Source: Marinomonas sp. TW1
GTDB lineage: Bacteria > Pseudomonadota > Gammaproteobacteria > Pseudomonadales > Marinomonadaceae
Direction: 5' to 3'
DNA: 64,000 nt
Assembly: GCF_001625355.1 (NCBI RefSeq)
Contig: NZ_JSEE01000001.1
Coordinates: 1 to 64,000, forward strand
Made by a program: the position numbers and the translations under genes. Within the stretch, counting starts at the first letter, position 1. The number at the start of each line of letters is the position of its first letter. The notes beneath the pieces are model-generated. The model saw nothing but the letters and a program-made list of their open reading frames with translations, had not been told where the DNA came from and searched no databases. Shown piece after piece: positions 58,747-64,000 of the stretch.

Positions 58747-59616
58747 TTATGCAACCTTGTGTTTGGTCAACAACGACAATACATTAAACAGGCGATCACG
58801 CATTTCCTCACGCTTGATGATGGTATCCAACGCCCCTTTGTCCAATAGGAATTCACTGCGCTGGAAACCTTCTGGCAACTTCTCACGAACCGTTTGTTCG
58901 ATAACGCGAGGACCAGCAAAGCCGATCAAGGCATTGGGTTCAGCCACGTTCAAATCACCCAACATGGCCAACGAAGCCGATACACCACCGAATACAGGGT
59001 CTGTCATCACAGAAATGTAAGGGATACCTTCTTGCTTCATGCGCTCAAGACCAGCACTGGTTTTGGCCATCTGCATCAAAGAAATCAAGGCTTCTTGCAT
59101 ACGTGCACCACCACTGGCAGAAAAACACACCAATGGAATACGCTTTTCAAGACAAACATTTACCGCTTGAATAAAGCGCTCGCCCACGATGGCGCCCATG
59201 GAGCCGCCAAGGAAACTGAATTCAAACGCCACCGCCACAACAGGCATGCCGTTCAATTCACCTTGCATCGCGACCAAAGCGTCTTTTTCGCCCGTTGCTT
59301 TTTGAGCATCAGCGATACGATCTTTGTAGCGCTTAGAGTCCTTGAATTTCAATTTATCTTCTGGCTCTAGGTGCGCACCAATTTCAGTACGACCTTCTTT
59401 ATCTAAAAAGATGTCCAAACGACGACGCGCATTGACACGCAAATGATGATTACACTTAGGGCAAACATCCAAATTTTTCTCTAACTCTGGGCGATACAAA
59501 ACGTTTTCACATTTTGGGCACTTCTTCCAAAGACCTTCTGGCACAGAACCAGATGATGTACGTCGTGATTCACTACGCACAATAGAAGGTACAAACTTAT
59601 CTAACCAGCTACTCAT
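58747..59616 (-). CDS. accD: Acetyl-CoA carboxylase carboxyltransferase subunit beta
   Basis: AccD pairs with AccA to carboxylate acetyl-CoA, the first step of fatty acid synthesis. The 289 residues start with a zinc ribbon (C33, C36, C52, C55: CPKC ... CPKC), which can also bind mRNA in E. coli, followed by the carboxyltransferase core ([47 protein letters not shown]). It lies 32 bases after trpA and 4 before folC. Confidence 0.97.
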   Translation of the reverse strand: MSSWLDKFVPSIVRSESRRTSSGSVPEGLWKKCPKCENVLYRPELEKNLDVCPKCNHHLRVNARRRLDIFLDKEGRTEIGAHLEPEDKLKFKDSKRYKDRIADAQKATGEKDALVAMQGELNGMPVVAVAFEFSFLGGSMGAIVGERFIQAVNVCLEKRIPLVCFSASGGARMQEALISLMQMAKTSAGLERMKQEGIPYISVMTDPVFGGVSASLAMLGDLNVAEPNALIGFAGPRVIEQTVREKLPEGFQRSEFLLDKGALDTIIKREEMRDRLFNVLSLLTKHKVA

Positions 59617-59648
59617 TTACTTCTCCATACTTCTGTATTTGCTGCCAC

Positions 59649-60455
59649 TCAGGCGTCCATTTCACTACGCATGGGAGTCAAAATACCCCCCAGAGCGTCA
59701 GCTATATATTCTTTTGGTTGATCTTTATTTTCAGCAATGCAATTCACTAATACGCTGCCAACAATGACACCATCAGAGCAACGACTTACGGCCGCTGCGG
59801 TTTTGGCATCACGAATACCAAAACCTACCCCGATGGGTAAAGATGTCACAGTACGTAGGGTATCCACATGCTGTTTAACACTGTCTACATCCAATTCACT
59901 AGAACCTGTTACGCCTTTTACTGAAACGTAATACACATAGCCAGACGCTAAGTCACAAATTTTCTTTGCTCGTTCAAGTGTGGTGGTCGGTGACAATAAG
60001 TAAATTAGATCAATCTCATTTTGTCGGAAGCATTCTACTACATCTGTCGCCTCTTCTGGAGTCAGATCTACTAATAAAACGCCATCTACCCCAGCTTCTT
60101 TTGCTGCATCGGCAAATTTTTGATAACCAAAAAACTCAATTGGGTTTAAATACCCCATCAAAACAATGGGTGTCGTGCTATTGCCTTGTCTAAACTCAGC
60201 AATGATGTCCAATACTTTTCGAACGCTGGTACCCGCTGCCAAGCTGCGCTCACAAGCCAGCTGGATAACAGGACCATCCGCCATCGGATCAGAGAATGGC
60301 ATACCAATCTCGATCACATCTGCACCCGCATCCACCAAAGCATTCATAATGGTTACTGTGTGCTTAGGAGATGGATCGCCTGCCGTGATGTATGGAATGA
60401 GCGCCTTTTTACCAGATTTTTCTAAATTTTCAAAACATTGCTTTATGCGACTCAT
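59649..60455 (-). CDS. trpA: Tryptophan synthase alpha subunit
   Basis: Releases indole from indole-3-glycerol phosphate. The 268-residue TIM barrel has the catalytic Glu in [11 protein letters not shown] and the Asp in SDPMADGPV, plus loop 6 and phosphate-binding segments ([18 protein letters not shown]). Overlaps trpB by 4 bases. Together with trpB it sits between trpF and accD; in P. aeruginosa the trpBA pair is elsewhere. Confidence 0.97.
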   Translation of the reverse strand: MSRIKQCFENLEKSGKKALIPYITAGDPSPKHTVTIMNALVDAGADVIEIGMPFSDPMADGPVIQLACERSLAAGTSVRKVLDIIAEFRQGNSTTPIVLMGYLNPIEFFGYQKFADAAKEAGVDGVLLVDLTPEEATDVVECFRQNEIDLIYLLSPTTTLERAKKICDLASGYVYYVSVKGVTGSSELDVDSVKQHVDTLRTVTSLPIGVGFGIRDAKTAAAVSRCSDGVIVGSVLVNCIAENKDQPKEYIADALGGILTPMRSEMDA

Positions 60456-61663
60456 ACTTCAATTCCATCCAATTCAGCAACCGTCAAAATATCTTTATCG
60501 CCACGCCCAGACAAATTCACAACGACCACTTGATCTGCAGACATGGTTGCCGCGAGTTTCATACCATAAGCCACGGCATGACTGGACTCTAATGCTGGCA
60601 TAATGCCTTCAAGGCGCGTTAAATCACGGAACGCGTCCATGGCTTCATCATCATTAATGGCCACATAATTGGCACGCCCTACGTCTTTCAACCAGGCATG
60701 TTCAGGCCCTACGCCAGGGTAATCCAATCCAGCCGAGATAGAGTGGGTACCGATAATTTGCCCATCATCATCCGCCATGACATAAGTTCGATTACCATGC
60801 AGGACACCAGGACGACCAGCAGATAGCGGCGCAGCGTGACGCCCCGTCTCAAGACCATCTCCGCCAGCTTCAACACCGTACATGGCCACAGACTCATCCT
60901 CAATGAAAGGATGAAACATACCGATTGCATTGGAACCGCCACCGACACAGGCGACAAGCGCATCTGGTAAACGCCCTTCATGCTCAATACATTGCTGTTT
61001 TGTCTCACGACCAATAATGGCCTGAAAATCGCGCACCAACTTAGGATAAGGGTGAGGGCCAGCGGCCGTACCTATGATGTAAAAGGTATCATCCACATTA
61101 CCAACCCAGTAACGCATGGCTTCATTCAAAGCATCTTTCAGCGTTTGCGTACCAGATTCAACCGAAATCACCTCTGCGCCCAATAGTTTCATACGATAGA
61201 CGTTTAGCGACTGACGACGAATGTCCTCGGCCCCCATAAACACCTTACATTTTAAGCCAAGACGAGCAGCAACCGTTGCCGAAGCGACACCATGCTGCCC
61301 AGCCCCAGTTTCTGCAATAATATTGGGCTTACCCATATGTTTCGCCAACAAGGCTTGACCTATGGTGTTGTTAATTTTGTGCGCACCTGTGTGGTTCAAG
61401 TCTTCACGTTTTAAATAAATTTTCGCGCCACCGGCTTTTTGTGTCAGACGCTCAGCAAAGTACAAAGGAGAAGGCCGCCCCACGTAATGAGCCAAATCGT
61501 AATCAAACGCGGCTTGGAAAGCCGCATCCTTTGATAAGGTTTCATACATTTCTGACAAATCATCCAATGCCGACATCAGTGTTTCGGAAACAAACACACC
61601 ACCATAATCACCAAAACGCCCGTGCTCATCTGGCAAATTGATATGATCTTTCTTGCTATCCAC
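60452..61663 (-). CDS. trpB: Tryptophan synthase beta subunit
   Basis: Condenses indole and serine with PLP. The 403-residue protein has the PLP lysine in [10 protein letters not shown] (K96), [11 protein letters not shown], the catalytic LKREDL and [10 protein letters not shown] phosphate loop, and [13 protein letters not shown]. It overlaps trpF by 8 bases at its start and trpA by 4 at its end. The long N-terminal extension of some homologues is absent. No trp attenuator or TrpI site was seen. Confidence 0.97.
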   Translation of the reverse strand: MDSKKDHINLPDEHGRFGDYGGVFVSETLMSALDDLSEMYETLSKDAAFQAAFDYDLAHYVGRPSPLYFAERLTQKAGGAKIYLKREDLNHTGAHKINNTIGQALLAKHMGKPNIIAETGAGQHGVASATVAARLGLKCKVFMGAEDIRRQSLNVYRMKLLGAEVISVESGTQTLKDALNEAMRYWVGNVDDTFYIIGTAAGPHPYPKLVRDFQAIIGRETKQQCIEHEGRLPDALVACVGGGSNAIGMFHPFIEDESVAMYGVEAGGDGLETGRHAAPLSAGRPGVLHGNRTYVMADDDGQIIGTHSISAGLDYPGVGPEHAWLKDVGRANYVAINDDEAMDAFRDLTRLEGIMPALESSHAVAYGMKLAATMSADQVVVVNLSGRGDKDILTVAELDGIEV

Positions 61664-62273
61664 GTTTTGCTCCCGTTATAAACTCTGTCACTTTCATATT
61701 ATTTTTGATGCCTTTTGATTGCTCAACACCACCACTCACATCAACTGCATAAGGCACCACTTGGGCCACCGCTTGAGTAACGTTATCCGGTGTTAAGCCA
61801 CCCGCTAATACAATAGGTTTAGGCAAATCACTTGGTATCAAAGACCAATTAAAGGTTTCACCTGTGCCACCTGGAACCCCTTTCTTATAAGCATCCAACA
61901 GAATGGCACTTGCACTGGGGTATTGTGACACACTGTGGGCAATGTCATCACCCTCTTTCACCCGTAAGGCTTTCATATAGTGACGCTGATAAGACACACA
62001 TTCCGCCTCAGATTCATTACCATGAAACTGAATCATCCAACGAGCACTGGCGCTAATAACCGACTCAATCAAACTTTTTTCAGCGTCAACGAACAACGCC
62101 ACTGGCACCACGAATGGCGGCAACTGAGCAACAATGTCGTTCGCCACATCAGGACTCACATAACGTGGACTTTTTTCATAAAACACAAAGCCCAAAGCAT
62201 CCGCACCCGCTTCGCAAGCCGACAGCGCATCCGCTAAATTGGTTATTCCACAGATTTTAACTCGACAACTCAT
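61656..62273 (-). CDS. trpF: Phosphoribosylanthranilate isomerase
   Basis: Monofunctional PRAI of tryptophan synthesis: 205 residues, catalytic Cys in VKICGITN and Asp in AVDVSGGVE, phosphate loop LAGGLTPDN. In E. coli it is fused to TrpC; here it is a separate gene, as in Pseudomonas. It overlaps truA by 17 bases and trpB by 8, so translation is coupled. Confidence 0.96.
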   Translation of the reverse strand: MSCRVKICGITNLADALSACEAGADALGFVFYEKSPRYVSPDVANDIVAQLPPFVVPVALFVDAEKSLIESVISASARWMIQFHGNESEAECVSYQRHYMKALRVKEGDDIAHSVSQYPSASAILLDAYKKGVPGGTGETFNWSLIPSDLPKPIVLAGGLTPDNVTQAVAQVVPYAVDVSGGVEQSKGIKNNMKVTEFITGAKRG

Positions 62274-63081
62274 AACAGGACTCGTCTACAAAGGGTAAAA
62301 AATGAGGGCCTAATTTGCACACAGGCACATTAAAATGTTTTGGGTATTCCGCATCGACAAAATACAAACCATAAGGCGATGCAGTAATGCCACCTTTTGT
62401 CCTGTCTTTAGCGTCCAATACTTGTTGCGCCCATTCCAACGGCTGCTCACCAGCACCAATCGTCATCAACACGCCAGCAAAATTTCGTATCATGTGATGC
62501 AGAAACGCATTCGCTCGTACATCCAAAACGATGTACTGACCGAGTTGATGAACATCAAAATTTAAAATAGTTCGAACTGGCGTTTTGGCTTGGCAACCAA
62601 CCGCACGAAAAGACGTAAAATCATGAGTACCAATAAAGGTCGCAGCGGCTTGCCGCATGACATTGACATCAAGTGACTTGTAACTCCAAGTAACACCTTT
62701 CGCCAAAATAGCGGGACAAAAATCCGCTTGATAAATTACATAACGATAGCGACGACTTAATGCACTGAATCGAGCATGAAAGTCATCGTCTACGTGACGA
62801 GCTGCCACAACGCTAATATCTTCAGGAAGGTAGGTGTTAACACCCAGAGTCCAAGATCGCTCATTTCGCTCTGCTTGGGTCTCAAAATGCACAACTTGTG
62901 CACTAGCATGAACACCCGAGTCTGTGCGCCCTGCACATACTACTTTTACCGTATGATTGGCGATCACAGACAAGGCTTTTTCTAATTTTTCTTGAACACT
63001 TGGAACATCAAACTTTTGGGCTTGCCAGCCCTTATACGCTGAGCCGTTATACTCAACGACCAATACCACTTTCTTAGTCAC
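62257..63081 (-). CDS. truA: tRNA pseudouridine(38-40) synthase
   Basis: Makes pseudouridine at positions 38-40 of many tRNAs. The 274-residue protein has the catalytic Asp in CAGRTDSGVHA (D54), RYRYVIYQ, FIGTHDFTSFRAVGC and FLHHMIRNFAGVL. It overlaps fimV by 8 bases, continuing the conserved fimV-truA-trpF order. Confidence 0.96.
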   Translation of the reverse strand: MTKKVVLVVEYNGSAYKGWQAQKFDVPSVQEKLEKALSVIANHTVKVVCAGRTDSGVHASAQVVHFETQAERNERSWTLGVNTYLPEDISVVAARHVDDDFHARFSALSRRYRYVIYQADFCPAILAKGVTWSYKSLDVNVMRQAAATFIGTHDFTSFRAVGCQAKTPVRTILNFDVHQLGQYIVLDVRANAFLHHMIRNFAGVLMTIGAGEQPLEWAQQVLDAKDRTKGGITASPYGLYFVDAEYPKHFNVPVCKLGPHFLPFVDESCYELSS

Positions 63082-64000
63082 TTGGGAACATCCGCTCCAT
63101 CATACTTTGCGCTTCGGCAATTTGCTGTTCATTACCGGATTCAACCACATCTTCTAAAATCACACGAGCACCCTCTTCGTCACCCATATCCATATAGGCT
63201 CTGGCTAGGTCAAGCTTGGTCGCAACTTCATCACCACTGGCATCAAAGAAATCAAATTCCTCTTCGTCATCACTGATTTCTTCATCCGAAGCCGCTTCGG
63301 CCTCGCCAAATGCGGGCACATCGATCTCTTCGACATCGTCCTGCATTTCAGCCAGCGTTTCTTCAATCGAATTTTCAACACTGTCGTCTGGCACACCATT
63401 AAAGATCGCAGATTCATCGACATCTTCTTGCTCAGTGTCTTCTAACAAATTTGAAACAAACGATTCTTCTTCACTGTCAATTTGCAGATCGTCTGGTGCC
63501 GTGAATTCAGATAAATCGTCTTCCGCTTCTGCCTCTGGTTCATCTAACGCATCAAACTCATCCAGTTCAGGCTCCATGGTTGGAATATCATCAAACGCTT
63601 CTTCAGCAGCACTCTCTTCATCGGCCAAATCCAATACAGGATCAGGCAAATCGTCTATGTCTTCGAAACCTGGGAACTCTTCTTCTGGCTCATCAGCATT
63701 TTCAAGAATGTCTTCGGCTGCTGTCTCGTCCTCAAAGCCCATATCCATGTCATCGGCCACTTCTGGGAAATCAGTTGAAGCAACCTCTTCGTCAAAAGCA
63801 TTAAAATCCTCAGGCTCTTCTTCTGGCGTATCAAAGTCGAATGCAAAAGGGTCTTCTTCCGCTAACTCTTCGTTTGCTTCTGCCTCATCCATTGATTCAT
63901 CTAACGCCACTGCCGCCGCAACCGGTGTGGCTACCGCTGCTGCAGTAGACAAATCAAATTCATCCTTTTTTGCGCTGTCGACATCCTCATTTTGCTTTTT
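63074..64000 (-). CDS. fimV: FimV/HubP-family polar protein, C-terminal part (5' truncated)
   Basis: The frame is open to the right edge, so only the C-terminal ~308 residues are in the window. It is a very acidic, low-complexity Glu/Asp/Ala stretch (typical of FimV/HubP), ending in the conserved C-terminal domain ATKLDLARAYMDMGDEEGAR with a TPR-like helix pair and QSMMERM. FimV-type proteins organise the pole and support type IV pili or flagella. The missing part should hold the LysM and membrane segment. It overlaps truA by 8 bases; fimV-truA-trpF is the usual pseudomonad order. Confidence 0.92.
   Translation of the reverse strand, partial: KKQNEDVDSAKKDEFDLSTAAAVATPVAAAVALDESMDEAEANEELAEEDPFAFDFDTPEEEPEDFNAFDEEVASTDFPEVADDMDMGFEDETAAEDILENADEPEEEFPGFEDIDDLPDPVLDLADEESAAEEAFDDIPTMEPELDEFDALDEPEAEAEDDLSEFTAPDDLQIDSEEESFVSNLLEDTEQEDVDESAIFNGVPDDSVENSIEETLAEMQDDVEEIDVPAFGEAEAASDEEISDDEEEFDFFDASGDEVATKLDLARAYMDMGDEEGARVILEDVVESGNEQQIAEAQSMMERMFPSD

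Noticed and set aside
59617-62273. trp attenuator or leader peptide
   Set aside because: The trp genes overlap their upstream neighbours; no leader with tandem Trp codons or alternative hairpins was seen.
63300-63950. Acidic repeats at the right edge as a tandem DNA repeat
   Set aside because: The Glu/Asp-rich stretch is ordinary FimV low complexity; no fixed repeat unit could be aligned at DNA level.

Overview
The window reads as chromosomal core DNA of a marine gammaproteobacterium of the Oceanospirillales, most likely Marinomonas or a close relative. This is inferred from protein character and gene order: fimV-truA-trpF-...-accD-folC-SPOR-cvpA-purF-metZ as in pseudomonads, CysI paired with a DUF934 protein, and a FumA-type class I fumarase. 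I see no phage, insertion sequence, integrase, CRISPR array or tRNA. Coding density is high. The only gene-free stretch over 300 bases is 26-315, which holds an rRNA leader, an rRNA promoter and the fumarase terminator.

Layout. 1-25 is the 5' end of a 16S rRNA gene leaving the window to the left, preceded by boxA and promoter. 316-4144 (minus): fumA, a DUF2786-repeat protein and a HIT protein. 4229-7865 (plus): an SMP-30 protein, proS, arsC and a WrbA-like flavoprotein. 7947-14057 is a sulfur-assimilation neighbourhood (cysB, a TauE/SafE permease, cysI and DUF934) interleaved with aroF and nfuA. A shared TATTx-N7-GAATA dyad, a candidate CysB operator, lies before the permease and cysI. 14175-18293: an SH3/coiled-coil envelope protein, a CPA2 antiporter and an EF-G. 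18439-20817 (minus): a Tas-like reductase and a di-haem peroxidase lipoprotein behind a good Fur box. 20987-28984 (minus): minCDE (minD starts with TTG), sbcDC and a 2Fe-2S protein. 29199-30800: three unrecognised exported or lipid-anchored proteins. 30880-41808: pepD, an orphan PL2 pectate lyase, gor, xthA, a persulfide-sensor-like ArsR regulator, an alpha/beta hydrolase, a periplasmic ATP-dependent DNA ligase, a DUF1127 protein, a LysR/VOC divergent pair and a secreted lipase.

48765 down to 41805 is the most intriguing segment. It is a tight four-gene unit of an ABC-F protein (Uup), a DUF2760 protein, a 581-residue Hsp70-like protein and an 899-residue Hsp70-like protein with a DUF3731-type C-terminus. 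Junctions range from +3 nt to a 1-nt overlap, and no J-protein or GrpE gene is nearby. I infer a dedicated, possibly translation-linked chaperone system.

49035-53345 is an RND efflux adaptor and pump behind two dyads. 53455-64000 (minus) is the housekeeping cluster fimV (partial), truA, trpF, trpB, trpA, accD, folC, a SPOR protein, cvpA and purF, mostly overlapping or closely spaced. It ends in a terminator before the separately transcribed metZ. Several starts were chosen downstream of the longest possible frame because of ribosome-binding sites and family length. All functions are assigned by reading motifs; no database search was run.
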